Source: Pseudomonas sp. QTF5
GTDB taxonomy: Bacteria > Pseudomonadota > Gammaproteobacteria > Pseudomonadales > Pseudomonadaceae
Reading direction: 5' to 3'
Assembly (NCBI RefSeq): GCF_000512695.2
Contig: NZ_AZRW02000013.1
Coordinates: forward strand, 1-64,000
DNA length: 64,000 nucleotides
Both the position numbers and the translations under genes were made by a program. Under the pieces are notes generated by a model. The model did not search any database and was not told the origin of the DNA. It was given only the letters and a program-made list of their open reading frames with translations. This document shows positions 36,458 through 45,652 of this stretch, piece by piece (the stretch's first letter is position 1; the number at the start of each line of letters is the position of its first letter).

Positions 36458-37570
36458 ATGTTCGAACTCGATCACGACCTGGCCCAGGACATCGTCGACC
36501 GGGCGATGGCCATCCTGCCGCACAACGTCAATGTCATGGACAGCCAGGGGCTGATTCTCGGCAGCGGCGAACCGGAGCGCATCAACACCCGCCACGAAGG
36601 CGCGCAATTGGTGCTGGCCAACGGGCGCGTGGTGGAGATCGATGCGCAGACCGCGATTCACCTCAAAGGCGTGCAACCGGGGATCAACCTGCCGCTGTTG
36701 CTCGATCAGCGTTTGATTGGTGTGCTGGGCATTACCGGCGAGCCTGAACAATTGCGCACCTACGCCGAACTGGTGCGCATGACCGCCGAGATGCTGGTGG
36801 GCCAGCGCAATCAGCAGGCCGAGCAGCAATGGCGGCGGCAGCGTTGTGATGACCTGTTGGCGCTGCTGCTCAGCGAGGCGGGGGATTCGCCGCGGTTGCT
36901 GGATGAAGCGCAGCAACTGGGGCTCAAACCGCAATTGACGCGGGTGCCGTACCTGTTCGAGTTGGGCATGGAACACGGTCCCGGCCAGACCGTCGAAGCG
37001 CTCAGCGCCTGGCTGATGTCGCGCTACCCGGACAGTTGGTGCGTGAGCTCGGCCAAGTCTTCGTTGCTGTGGTGCCGACCGGCGACGCCTGCGATCGAGA
37101 ACGATCGGTTGCTGGAGAAGCTCGATGGCCTCGGCTGGAATATTTTGCGCATTGCCGTGGGCGGGCAGGCTGATGGATTGTCGGGGTTGCGCCGCTGCTA
37201 TCGGCGGGTCGGTGATTTGCTGGCCTATGGACGCGATGTGCTGCCGCATTCGCGATTGCTAACCCTGAACCGTTATCGGCTGCCGGTGATGCTCTGGCGG
37301 CACCGCAATGACGATGCGCTGGATGAATTGCTGCGGCCGTTGCGCAAAGTCATCGCCAAGGATGGTAATGGTCAACTGCTGGCGACGCTGCGCAGTTGGT
37401 GCGAACACGACGGCCAGAGCCAGGCCTGTGCCGATGCGCTGGGGATCCATCGCAACAGTTTGCGTTACCGCATGGAGCGGATTGCCGAGTTGAGTGGGGT
37501 TGATCCGTTGCGGTTGGATGGGATGTTGGCGCTGTATCTGGGCGTTCAGCTTCTGCCGCAAACTGATTAG
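36458..37570 (+). CDS. cdaR: Sugar diacid utilisation regulator CdaR-like
   Basis: A 370-residue regulator: an N-terminal putative sugar-diacid recognition domain (MFELDHDLAQDIVDRAMAIL, NVMDSQGLILGSGEPERINT, PLLLDQRLIGVLGITGEPEQ) and a C-terminal PucR-type helix-turn-helix (LLATLRSWCEHDGQSQACAD, ALGIHRNSLRYRMERIAELS). E. coli CdaR activates galactarate, glucarate and glycerate genes. Here it lies between a divergent ACS transporter and the glycerate kinase gene 204 bases downstream, the expected regulon. Confidence 0.9.
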   Translation: MFELDHDLAQDIVDRAMAILPHNVNVMDSQGLILGSGEPERINTRHEGAQLVLANGRVVEIDAQTAIHLKGVQPGINLPLLLDQRLIGVLGITGEPEQLRTYAELVRMTAEMLVGQRNQQAEQQWRRQRCDDLLALLLSEAGDSPRLLDEAQQLGLKPQLTRVPYLFELGMEHGPGQTVEALSAWLMSRYPDSWCVSSAKSSLLWCRPATPAIENDRLLEKLDGLGWNILRIAVGGQADGLSGLRRCYRRVGDLLAYGRDVLPHSRLLTLNRYRLPVMLWRHRNDDALDELLRPLRKVIAKDGNGQLLATLRSWCEHDGQSQACADALGIHRNSLRYRMERIAELSGVDPLRLDGMLALYLGVQLLPQTD

Positions 37571-37592
37571 AGAGGTGGTGATTGTAAGGACG

Positions 37593-37641
37593 CCTTCGCG
37601 GGCAAGCCTCGCTCCTACAAGAGCGAGGCTTGCCCGCGAAG
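37593..37641. repeat. REP palindrome
   Basis: CTTCGCGGGCAAGCCTCGCT with C and its perfect inverted copy form 21-bp arms around CTACAA, just behind cdaR. It may also stop transcription. Confidence 0.85.
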
Positions 37642-37680
37642 AGGCCATCCCAATCGCTATCAATCCTGGGTTTTGTGGAA

Positions 37681-37733
37681 ATGAACAATAATCCTCATGC
37701 CCGCTTGTGCAGCGGACCGGCGTTATTGTTCAT
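37681..37733 (+). promoter_or_regulatory. 11-bp inverted repeat in the glycerate kinase leader
   Basis: ATGAACAATAA and TTATTGTTCAT are perfect arms 31 bases apart, 42 bases before the start codon. The interval contains a smaller stem (CGCTTGTGCAGCG). It could be a regulator site or an RNA hairpin. The same arrangement recurs at 42449-42501. Confidence 0.55.
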
Positions 37734-37774
37734 GGCGGCTGGCAGCATGGACGCATTGGAACTGGAGAATTCGC

Positions 37775-38917
37775 ATGAAAATCGTCATCGCCCCCGACTC
37801 GTTCAAGGACAGCCTCAGCGCCCAAGGCGTGGCGGATGCCATCGCGCTCGGACTGGCCGAGGTCTGGCCGGACGCACAATTGCTCAAATGCCCGATGGCG
37901 GACGGTGGGGAAGGCACGGTCGAATCGATTCTCGCCGCGTGCGACGGAGAGCGGCGCCGCACCCGCGTTCGCGGGCCGTTGGGCGCAACGGTCGATGCCG
38001 CCTGGGGCTGGCTGCCGCAGAGCCACACCGCAATCATCGAAATGGCCGAGGCCAGTGGCCTGCAATTGGTTGCGCCGAACCTGCGCGATGCCTGCACCAG
38101 CAGCACCTTCGGCACCGGGGAATTGATCCGCGCCGCGCTGGATGCCGGCGCGCAACGGGTGATCCTGGCGATTGGCGGCAGCGCCACCAACGACGGCGGC
38201 GCTGGAGCGATGCAGGCTTTGGGCGTGAAGCTGCTGGACGCTCAGGGTCAAGTCCTGATGCCTGGCGGTCTGGCTCTGGCGCAACTGGCCCGTCTTGATC
38301 TAAGCAACATCGATCCGCGTCTGGCCAAGGTGCGCTTCGACATCGCCGCCGACGTCAATAACCCGCTGTGCGGCCCTCACGGTGCCTCAGCGATTTTCGG
38401 CCCGCAGAAAGGCGCGTCACCCGAGCAAGTCGAGCAACTGGATCACGCCCTCGGGCACTTTGCCGAACGCTGCGCCCAAGTCCTGGACAAAGACGTGCGC
38501 GACGAACCGGGCAGCGGCGCGGCGGGCGGCCTGGGGTTTGCCGCGAAGGCGTTTCTCGGCGCGCAATTTCAGGCTGGCGTGGAAGTGGTCGCTGAACTGG
38601 TGGGTTTGGCCGAGGCGGTCAAAGGCGCCGACCTGGTGATTACCGGTGAGGGGCGTTTCGATGCCCAGACGTTGCGCGGTAAAACTCCGTTTGGCGTGGC
38701 GCGCATTGCACGCCAGCACGGCGTGCCGGTCATCGTCATCGCCGGCACCTTGGGCGAGGGGTATCAGGCGCTGTATGAGCATGGCATCGATGCGTCATTC
38801 GCGTTGGCAAGCGGGCCGATGACACTGGAGCAGGCCTGCTCCGACGCGCCGCGTTTGTTGCGCGAGCGCGCCCGTGATATTGCGCGGGTGTGGCGGGTGG
38901 CGGCCCGCAAGGCCTGA
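37775..38917 (+). CDS. Glycerate kinase (GarK/GlxK type I)
   Basis: This 380-residue enzyme phosphorylates D-glycerate to 2-phosphoglycerate, feeding sugar-diacid and glyoxylate breakdown into glycolysis. Family motifs are MKIVIAPDSFKDSLSAQGVA, MADGGEGTVESILAA, LAIGGSATNDGGAGAMQALG, and DLVITGEGRFDAQTLRGKTP. The ATG at 37775 has GGAG eight bases upstream. Its 5' end and leader are duplicated at 42433-42645. Confidence 0.93.
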   Translation: MKIVIAPDSFKDSLSAQGVADAIALGLAEVWPDAQLLKCPMADGGEGTVESILAACDGERRRTRVRGPLGATVDAAWGWLPQSHTAIIEMAEASGLQLVAPNLRDACTSSTFGTGELIRAALDAGAQRVILAIGGSATNDGGAGAMQALGVKLLDAQGQVLMPGGLALAQLARLDLSNIDPRLAKVRFDIAADVNNPLCGPHGASAIFGPQKGASPEQVEQLDHALGHFAERCAQVLDKDVRDEPGSGAAGGLGFAAKAFLGAQFQAGVEVVAELVGLAEAVKGADLVITGEGRFDAQTLRGKTPFGVARIARQHGVPVIVIAGTLGEGYQALYEHGIDASFALASGPMTLEQACSDAPRLLRERARDIARVWRVAARKA

Positions 38918-38942
38918 CCCAATCCTCAGCAGAAAGAAATCC

Positions 38943-39078
38943 CTGTGGCGAGGGGGCTTGCCCCCGTTGGGCTGCGAAGCAGTCCTAAAAACCTGCAACC
39001 TCATTCCGCCAGGCACACCGCATGCACCGGATTTGCGACTGCTGCGCAGCCCAACGGGGGCAAGCCCCCTCGCCACAG
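38943..39078. repeat. REPIN
   Basis: CTGTGGCGAGGGGGCTTGCC and GGCAAGCCCCCTCGCCACAG are perfect arms. The inner GTTGGGCTGCGAAGCAGTC and GACTGCTGCGCAGCCCAAC also pair. The rest of the 363-base gap before the chemoreceptor (38918-39280) shows nothing else. Confidence 0.9.
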
Positions 39079-39280
39079 TGTTTCACCACTGAAGCACTCC
39101 TGCCTCCCTAGAAATTTATTTCTCCAACCCCTGCAAAAACCTCAACCCCGGCCGATACAACCAACAGGCGCACACAAACCAATTACAACAGTGGCGCCAA
39201 GCTGAAAGGGTGCGCGCCATTACCCGCCCGACAGTGATCCCCGCAAGGATGCTCGCCGCCTCAATTACCGAGATCATCCT

Positions 39281-40906
39281 ATGTCACTGCGTAATCTGAA
39301 AATCGCGCCTCGAGCTTTCCTGGGTTTCGCCTTCATCGCCTTGCTGGTCATCGTGCTGGGTGTGTTTGCCGTGAACCGCATGACGATCATCCGTCAGGCC
39401 TCTGTGGGCATGGAAGCCACACAGTTACCCAGCATCGGGTTTCTGGGCAACATGACGGAAAACGTTCTGCGTATGCGAATTCTCTCGTTCCGCGTGCTGG
39501 TCAACCGTGACCCGGCGGCGTTGCAGGAAGCTCAGACGCGCATCGGCGTGCTCGTCGACAAGTTGCGCACTTCCCAAACAAGCTATGCCGCCTTGCCTGC
39601 CAGCCCCGAAGAAGCGGCGCTGTACAAAACCTTCGCGACAACCCTCGACAATTACCTGCAAGCCCAGAGTCAGATGCTGGAGCTGTCGCGGCAGAACAAA
39701 CTGGATGAGATGCGCACCCTGATCAACACGCGGATCAAGGAGGGCACCGATCAGATGGGCGAGCAACTGAACAAACTGGTGGCGCTCAACGCCGCCGATG
39801 CCAAAGCTGCATCGGCGAAAGCGGGCGAGCACTACAGCGAAGCCTTTATCGGCATCGTGACGGTGGCGGTGATGGCTTCGCTGCTGACCGTGCTGCTGGC
39901 CTGGTTGCTGACCCGCAGCATTCTCACGCCGCTGAACCGTGCGGTGCTCGCAGCCGAAACCATTGCCGGTGGCAACCTGAGCAAGGTCATCGAAGTCGAC
40001 GGCAACGACGAACCGGCGCGTTTGCTCGGCGCCTTGTCCGCCATGCAGACCAACCTGCGTAAAACCATCGAACAGATCGCCGGCTCCGCCACGCAATTGG
40101 GCGCCGCCGCTGAACAACTCAGCACCGTGACTCAAGAAGCATCCCGTGGCCTGCAACAACAAAATAACGAAATCGAACAGGCCGCCACCGCCGTCAACGA
40201 AATGACTGCCGCCGTGGAAGAAGTGGCGCGCAATGCGGTATCGACCTCCGAAGCATCGAACCAGTCGACTCAGGCTGCTCGTGAAGGTCGTGACCGGGTG
40301 GTGGAAACCGTTGACGCGATCCAGACCATGACCCACGACGTGCAAAACACGGCGTTGATGATCGAGGGCCTGGCGGCGCAGGGCCGCGACATCGGCAAAG
40401 TGCTGGACGTGATCCGCGCCATTGCCGAGCAGACCAACCTGCTTGCCCTCAACGCCGCGATCGAAGCGGCCCGTGCCGGGGAGGCCGGGCGTGGCTTTGC
40501 GGTGGTGGCGGACGAGGTTCGGGCGCTGGCCCATCGCACCGCGCAGTCGACCCAGGAAATCGAGAAAATGGTGGCTGGCATTCAGAACGGTACCGGTGAA
40601 GCGGTCTCGTCGATGCAACAAAGCAATCAACGCACCCAAAGCACCCTGGAGCTGGCCCGTGCGGCGGGCATCGCCCTGGAGCAGATCACCCCATCGATCC
40701 AGCTGATCAACGAACGTAACCTGGTGATCGCCAGCGCCTCGGAAGAACAGGCACAGGTATCCCGTGAAGTCGACCGCAATCTGGTGAACATTCGCGACCT
40801 GGCCACCCAGTCTGCAGCTGGCGCCAACCAGACCAGCACCGCCACCCACGAACTGTCGCGACTGGCGGTGAATTTGAACGCGATGGTGGCGCGTTTCGTG
40901 ATTTGA
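39281..40906 (+). CDS. Methyl-accepting chemotaxis protein with four-helix-bundle sensor
   Basis: A 541-residue chemoreceptor. TM1 lies at about 12-32 ([20 protein letters not shown]), a periplasmic four-helix-bundle sensor at about 33-185, TM2 at about 187-210 ([20 protein letters not shown]), HAMP at about 211-264, and a cytoplasmic signalling domain with the invariant tip [40 protein letters not shown]. Methylation helices flank the tip. The ligand is unknown. The C-terminus ends in MVARFVI without a CheR-binding pentapeptide. Confidence 0.92.
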   Translation: MSLRNLKIAPRAFLGFAFIALLVIVLGVFAVNRMTIIRQASVGMEATQLPSIGFLGNMTENVLRMRILSFRVLVNRDPAALQEAQTRIGVLVDKLRTSQTSYAALPASPEEAALYKTFATTLDNYLQAQSQMLELSRQNKLDEMRTLINTRIKEGTDQMGEQLNKLVALNAADAKAASAKAGEHYSEAFIGIVTVAVMASLLTVLLAWLLTRSILTPLNRAVLAAETIAGGNLSKVIEVDGNDEPARLLGALSAMQTNLRKTIEQIAGSATQLGAAAEQLSTVTQEASRGLQQQNNEIEQAATAVNEMTAAVEEVARNAVSTSEASNQSTQAAREGRDRVVETVDAIQTMTHDVQNTALMIEGLAAQGRDIGKVLDVIRAIAEQTNLLALNAAIEAARAGEAGRGFAVVADEVRALAHRTAQSTQEIEKMVAGIQNGTGEAVSSMQQSNQRTQSTLELARAAGIALEQITPSIQLINERNLVIASASEEQAQVSREVDRNLVNIRDLATQSAAGANQTSTATHELSRLAVNLNAMVARFVI

Positions 40907-40946
40907 GATAGGGTTGAAACTGGAACCCGCGCGTTAGGAGAAGTAC

Positions 40947-42134
40947 ATGCGCTATTCAGCCTTGACCCAGAGAATCGGCGGTGAGGGAGCCGCAGCCTGG
41001 AAGATTCACGATCGAGCGCTGGAATTGCGCGAGCAGGGCGTCGACGTCCTGCTGCTGTCGGTCGGCGATCCGGATTTCGACACGCCGCTGCCGATCGTCC
41101 ACGCCGCCATTGATAGCCTGCTGGCCGGTGACACCCATTACTCGGATGTACGCGGCACCCGCTCCCTGCGCAGCAGCATCGCCCGTCGTCATCAGCAGCG
41201 CAGCGGTCAGGAAGTGGACGCCGGCCATGTGATCGTGCTGCCCGGCGCGCAGTGTGCGGTGTATGCGGTTGCGCAATGCCTGCTCGATCCGGGCGATGAA
41301 GTGATCGTCGCCGAGCCGATGTACGTGACCTATGAAGGCGTGTTCGGGGCCTGCGGGGCCAGCGTGGTGCCGGTGGCGGTGCGTCCGGAGAACGGCTTTC
41401 GGGTCGAGCCGGCGGATGTCGCGGCGCTGATCACCCCTAAAACCCGCGTCATCCTGCTCAACAGCCCGAACAATCCCTCCGGTGCCAGCCTGTCGTTGAA
41501 GAGCTGGCAGGCGCTGGCGGCACTGTGCGTGAGGCATGACCTCTGGCTGATCAGCGACGAGGTCTACAGCGATCTGTTGTATGAGGGCGAGCACATCAGC
41601 CCGTCCAGCCTGCCGGGCATGGCGGAGCGTACGGCGACTATCAACAGTGTGTCCAAATCCCATGCCATGACCGGCTGGCGAGTGGGCTGGATGATCGGCC
41701 CGAAACCGCTGGCCGAACACTTGATGCACCTGTCGTTGTGCATGCTGTTCGGGATTCCGGATTTCGTCCAGAAAGCCGCGCAAGTGGCCCTCGATAAAGA
41801 CTTGCCGGAAGTGGCATTGATGCGCGAGGAGTATCGCCAGCGTCGTGACCTGGTGTGCGCGAGGTTGAGCGGTTGCCCGGGCATCCGGCCGATCAGGCCC
41901 GATGGCGGGATGTTCGTGATGGTCGACGTGCGCCAGACCGGGCTTGGGGCCCAGGATTTTGCCGAGCGACTGCTTGAAGAGTATGGCGTGTCGGTGTTGG
42001 CCGGCGAAGCTTTCGGGCCGAGCGCGGCGGGGCATATTCGCATAGGGTTGGTAGTGGATCAGAGGCGGCTGGCGGATGCGTGTCAGCGGATTGCGTCGTG
42101 TGCGGCGGATTTGCTGCAGGTGCGGCGGGCCTGA
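40947..42134 (+). CDS. PLP-dependent aminotransferase, class I/II
   Basis: A 395-residue fold-type I aminotransferase. Motifs: RYSALTQRIGGEGAAAWKIH at the start, NSPNNPSGASLSLKSWQALA, the PLP-binding Asp and Tyr in LWLISDEVYSDLLYEG, the Schiff-base lysine in INSVSKSHAMTGWRVGWMIG, and the carboxylate-binding arginine in GHIRIGLVV. GGAG lies six bases before the ATG. Such enzymes use amino acids such as Asp, Ala or aromatic residues; the true substrate is not evident. It lies 41 bases behind the chemoreceptor and could be read with it. Confidence 0.88.
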   Translation: MRYSALTQRIGGEGAAAWKIHDRALELREQGVDVLLLSVGDPDFDTPLPIVHAAIDSLLAGDTHYSDVRGTRSLRSSIARRHQQRSGQEVDAGHVIVLPGAQCAVYAVAQCLLDPGDEVIVAEPMYVTYEGVFGACGASVVPVAVRPENGFRVEPADVAALITPKTRVILLNSPNNPSGASLSLKSWQALAALCVRHDLWLISDEVYSDLLYEGEHISPSSLPGMAERTATINSVSKSHAMTGWRVGWMIGPKPLAEHLMHLSLCMLFGIPDFVQKAAQVALDKDLPEVALMREEYRQRRDLVCARLSGCPGIRPIRPDGGMFVMVDVRQTGLGAQDFAERLLEEYGVSVLAGEAFGPSAAGHIRIGLVVDQRRLADACQRIASCAADLLQVRRA

Positions 42135-42220
42135 AGGGTTGTGTTGTTTGGGCTGGCCTCGTCGCGAGTTCCCACATTAGTTCGTGATCGCCAACAAACC
42201 GTGTGATCGACACAGGCCCC

Positions 42221-42306
42221 CCTGTGGGAGCTTGCCCGCGATGAGGCCGTCACATCTAACTTAATGTTGACTGACCCACCGCTATCGCGAGCAGGCTCCT
42301 ACATTG
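42221..42306. repeat. REPIN, degenerate
   Basis: CTGTGGGAGCTTGCCCGCGA and TCGCGAGCAGGCTCCTACA are imperfect inverted REP arms. Confidence 0.75.
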
Positions 42307-42345
42307 GTCTGTGGTGTAAGCGCAGATTTTTGACCGACGCAAATC

Positions 42346-42418
42346 CCTGTAGGAGCACGGCTTGCCGGCGATGGCGATCTTGAGTACGCCATCTCCGGCA
42401 AGCCGTGCTCCTACAAGG
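42346..42418. repeat. REPIN variant
   Basis: CCTGTAGGAGCACGGCTTGC with CGGCGATGGCG pairs with CGCCATCTCCGGCAAGCCG and TGCTCCTACAAGG. The core differs from the other REPs in the window (ACGGCTTGCCGG). Confidence 0.8.
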
Positions 42419-42448
42419 GCGTGTATGAATCGCCGGGTTTTGTGGAAA

Positions 42449-42501
42449 TGAACAATAATCCTCATGACCACTTGTGCAGCAGCCCGGCGTTATTGTTGAT
42501 A
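42449..42501 (+). promoter_or_regulatory. Second copy of the glycerate kinase leader inverted repeat
   Basis: ATGAACAATAA and TTATTGTTGAT flank 31 bases, as at 37681-37733, with one mismatch in the right arm. Confidence 0.5.
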
Positions 42502-42541
42502 CCTGCTGGCAGCATGGGGGCATCGATACTGGAGAATTCCC

Positions 42542-42769
42542 ATGAAAATCGTTATCGCTCCCGACTCGTTCAAAGACAGCCTCAGCGCCCAGGGCGTGGC
42601 CGACGCCATTGCCCTCGGACTGGCTGAAGTCTGGCCCGATGCGCAGGCCCCAAAAAGCTGCGGCTGCTGCGCACCCGACCGGGAGCAAGCCACTCCCTCG
42701 CCACACAGGTTTCGCGTAACAGCTCCTACGCAGGCGGATCAATCTGATCCAGCACCCGGTTCGCCGTGA
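42542..42769 (+). pseudogene. Truncated duplicate of glycerate kinase 5' end
   Basis: The frame begins MKIVIAPDSFKDSLSAQGVA DAIALGLAEVWPDAQ, with 35 residues identical to the intact glycerate kinase. The similarity extends about 110 bases upstream and includes the ribosome-binding site GGAGAATTC and the leader inverted repeat. After codon 35 it runs into a REP-like sequence (GGGAGCAAGCCACTCCCTCG), and the next 40 codons are unrelated. The product would lack ATP- and glycerate-binding motifs, so it is a pseudogene, though its promoter and start still look usable. Confidence 0.85.
42650..42708. repeat. Partial REP element at the duplication end
   Basis: AAGCTGCGGCTGCTGCGCAC and GGGAGCAAGCCACTCCCTCG with CCACA match a REP in degenerate form. 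Confidence 0.6.
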
Positions 42770-43113
42770 TCTCCGCCACCATGATGCTGTTGGAAATGCC
42801 CAACAGCGCATAGCGCGATGCACCCTCCAGATGATCCATTAATTGATGCACCCTCCAGATGATCCATTAATTGATGGACCATCACATCGACCGAAGCCAG
42901 TGTCTCGACCAAAAAAAACGCCAGGGTTTCGGTCGTGGCCTCCGGGTCGACGGTAAACAGGGTGCTGGGGGGGCGCGGCGTGGCTTTGATGTCGGCAATC
43001 GATGCGAAGTGGAAGTCGAGAGCGCTCTCGGTGGCCTCGTTGAGCTTTTTTTAACCGGGTTCGTACGGGGAGACCGGATCGGTGTCTGGGGGATTTGGTG
43101 TGACCTTGAACAT
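42726..43113 (-). pseudogene. DUF6124-type protein, inactivated copy
   Basis: The minus strand reads MFKVTPNPPDTDPVSPYEPG, a stop, KKLNEATESALDFHFASIAD, PPSTLFTVDPEATTETLAFF, and VETLASVDVMVHQLMDHLEG. After a frame shift it continues SRYALLGISNSIMVAEITAN and RVLDQIDPPA. It is a paralogue of the gene at 34412. Two lesions are visible: an in-frame TAA about 20 codons in, and a perfect 28-bp tandem duplication (42817-42844 and 42845-42872) that shifts the frame. Confidence 0.8.
42817..42872. repeat. 28-bp perfect tandem duplication
   Basis: A 28-bp unit starting GATGCACCCTCCAG and ending CCATTAATT occurs twice with no spacer, inside the dead DUF6124-type gene. Confidence 0.95.
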
Positions 43114-43142
43114 GATTTCTTATCTTGGTAATGCCGACCAGC

Positions 43143-43247
43143 TCTGTAGGAGCGAGCTTGCTCGCGATGGTCGTGAACGATAACGCGTAAAACCAGATGC
43201 CTGGCGCCGCCCTCAGGTTTTTCGCGAGCAGGCTCGCTCCTACAGGG
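43143..43247. repeat. REPIN, last REP of the window
   Basis: CTGTAGGAGCGAGCTTGCTC and GAGCAGGCTCGCTCCTACAG are inverted arms about 60 bases apart. I see no REP between here and 64000. Confidence 0.85.
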
Positions 43248-43330
43248 CGGACTGGCACTGTGCTCTGCATTAACAATGAGAGCGGAGTCATTATGCGATG
43301 GTTTTCAACTGCACCTGTATAAGCAGCCAC

Positions 43331-43346
43331 CTATCAACTCTGACAG
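43331..43346. promoter_or_regulatory. Palindrome upstream of Ig-like gene 1
   Basis: CTATCA-ACTC-TGACAG, an imperfect inverted repeat in the context ACCTATCA-N4-TGACAGT, 167 bases before the start codon. A closely matching element lies at 62015-62030. The rest of 43248-43512 shows no gene. Confidence 0.5.
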
Positions 43347-43512
43347 TATCGCGTTAAAAAAAAACGGCGCTTAATTCGTCCAGGTTTTTATGATCGGGCA
43401 GAAACGGCAAAGCGTTTCGTAGTAGTGGAGCCATGCATTGAACTGCCAAGGATGTCTTTGAACGCCATGAGGTCATACGTGGCTCAACCCGAACGATTTT
43501 GGAGAGATAAGC

Positions 43513-45459
43513 ATGGCCAACTCATACAAAGAACTAACGGCTGAACAGGTGCGCATCGATTATCGCAAACAGTTTTCTCGAGTAAACCTGGTGCCCCCTG
43601 ACATCATTGATGCGTTCCCTGGAGATGCCGACGGATTGATGCCAAAAATCTACATTAGCGCGGCGATAAAGGTCGAGATTCCGGAATGGCCGGATCGTCT
43701 AGCGGATCAACCTAGTGACCCGCAAGACACATTGTATCTGGAGTGGCTGCCTAGTTCATCAGCGGACTATTTACCTGTTCGGCCTTCAGAATCGATACCA
43801 GGCAGTGTCGCGCTACCCAGCTCTAATTTCCCACTGAAGAGAGAAATACCTCTAACCATTTTTAATAGTTATGAAGGAACATTCCAATTCAGATACCGCT
43901 TGAAGATGTGGAACAATGATGAAGTGCATGCATCGGCACCCATTACCATTGACCGGACAGGGCCGCTCTGGCCTGCCGTACCTTTGGCCATGATTGTACC
44001 AAGCTTGATCACAACGGAAACTTTGGATCAAGACAACGGTGTCATATGCCAAATTCCAGATTTTGCTGAGGAGAAAAAAGACTTCGTTAGAGTTGCTGTT
44101 GCCTGGATGGACACGATTCCGGAGGATGAAAGCGACTTCCCTGAACTTGTAGCCTTTTGGGACGTGCTTCCTGCTGATCGTAAAGTACTGGTGCCAAAGC
44201 GTTTCGTTACGAACATCGGTTCGAAAACCCATTATGTAGTGTATTTTTTGTACGACAAAGCGGGCAACCGCAGTGAAATGTCTCTGCCAAAACCTGTTTT
44301 AGTTGCTTTGGGTGAACTACCCGCCGACTTGGAAAAGTGCTCGGTCCCCCTAGCTGCGGATGGTTTGATTGACCGTGCCGATGCCGCCGAGACTACCGGT
44401 CCTACGAGGGTGCATATAAAGCTATACACAGGTTGGGACAGCAATGACGACATTGTGATCAAGTGGGGAGACAAGGAGGTTAAGACAACAGTCGGCGCGC
44501 ATTTACCCGATGTGAAAATAGATGTACCGTGGTCCATCCTCAAGGAAACATATGATTTTGTGACAGGGGGGAACCAAACAGTAACAGTAGACTATGTGGT
44601 CTATCGAGGAGACTACCCGACAGCCTCTCCGGGTAATATCTCCGTCGTGCAAAACTTTGAAGTTCCGGGGCCGGAAAACCCTGATCCTAAGCCGATCAAT
44701 GAGGATCTGGAACTTATCAGGTTCCAGAGTTTCAGCAATAGCTCAACCGAGTTGACACCGGCGGATATTGGTAAAGATGCAACGGGGTATATCGAGCTGT
44801 ATGATAATCCCAAGATTGGCGACGTGTTGACGCTCGTCTACAATGGTGAAGTTGTAAGTCCGCCCTACACCGTTACGGGTAATGAAGCGCCTAATCAGGA
44901 AGTTCCGATCACTATTCTTTGGTCCGTTATAGAAAAGACTTTGGTGATGACGGATTTGCCAATGTACTACATCTTGACTCGCCCCGGTGTTCCGAATCCG
45001 CAGGAATCATTGCGTAGAACGATCAACGTAATCGTTGAGAGAGTCGACCTGCCGGAACCTACCCTTCCAGGCAATCCAATCAACTGCACTCATCTGCTCG
45101 AAAAAAATTCGACTTGGGGGATAAACGTACATATCCCGCCTTCAAATTACTTGAAGGTCGGCGCGCACGTAATTGCTGTGTGGAATTCGTACGAACTGGA
45201 CGGAGTCACTGCATTACCTAAAACTTATCTGATCGAAGAGTTGCCTGTCACTTCGGTTGAAGAGCAAGGCGGTATCAATTGGTTTATCCCTTATGATAAA
45301 TGCCTGAAACCTACTTATGGTGGTTCAGGAAATTCGGGAGGACGAGGGAAAGTTGCATACGGCATCACGATTCGCGGTGAAACAGTGGCCAGTGATGTAG
45401 TTGGAGTTCTCATTGGCGTGTTCGAAAATAATGGTCACTGCGCAATTCCCAGGCCTTGA
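43513..45459 (+). CDS. Ig-like repeat protein 1 (648 residues, unknown function)
   Basis: I recognise no named family. The protein looks like a string of about six strand-rich Ig-like units of roughly 100 residues. Unit signatures include FQFRYRLKMWNNDEVHASAP followed by ITIDRTGPLWP, YVVYFLYDKAGNRSEMSLPK, and repeated GD-V-L-x-[VI]-x-W/Y phrases (IGDVLTLVYNGEVV, VGAHVIAVWNSYEL). There is no signal peptide, membrane helix or anchor. GGAGAG lies seven bases before the ATG. Phrases are shared with the proteins at 48003 and 62107. The codon and base use seems less GC-rich than in the core genes. A surface or toxin-associated role is only suggested by its neighbours. Confidence 0.75.
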   Translation: MANSYKELTAEQVRIDYRKQFSRVNLVPPDIIDAFPGDADGLMPKIYISAAIKVEIPEWPDRLADQPSDPQDTLYLEWLPSSSADYLPVRPSESIPGSVALPSSNFPLKREIPLTIFNSYEGTFQFRYRLKMWNNDEVHASAPITIDRTGPLWPAVPLAMIVPSLITTETLDQDNGVICQIPDFAEEKKDFVRVAVAWMDTIPEDESDFPELVAFWDVLPADRKVLVPKRFVTNIGSKTHYVVYFLYDKAGNRSEMSLPKPVLVALGELPADLEKCSVPLAADGLIDRADAAETTGPTRVHIKLYTGWDSNDDIVIKWGDKEVKTTVGAHLPDVKIDVPWSILKETYDFVTGGNQTVTVDYVVYRGDYPTASPGNISVVQNFEVPGPENPDPKPINEDLELIRFQSFSNSSTELTPADIGKDATGYIELYDNPKIGDVLTLVYNGEVVSPPYTVTGNEAPNQEVPITILWSVIEKTLVMTDLPMYYILTRPGVPNPQESLRRTINVIVERVDLPEPTLPGNPINCTHLLEKNSTWGINVHIPPSNYLKVGAHVIAVWNSYELDGVTALPKTYLIEELPVTSVEEQGGINWFIPYDKCLKPTYGGSGNSGGRGKVAYGITIRGETVASDVVGVLIGVFENNGHCAIPRP

Positions 45460-45652
45460 GGTATTTGCGATGAGTAAGCCGGAGGGAGTTTCCTTTCGGC
45501 CATCGTAAGCGCACGGATTATTTTCCGTAACGTTCGGATTAGTCCTACAGAACATTCTGAGGCTGCTCGCTAATCTTGTCACCCTTGTGAGTTCACAAAC
45601 ATGTCGGTAGCTCTGCGAACTTGTCATGGAAATCGTCTTTCTCTGGTGCCTG

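Noticed and set aside
45585..45598. TTGTGA-GT-TCACAA before the autotransporter as a CRP/Vfr site
   Set aside because: The arms fit, but the centre is two bases instead of six, so the known consensus is not met.
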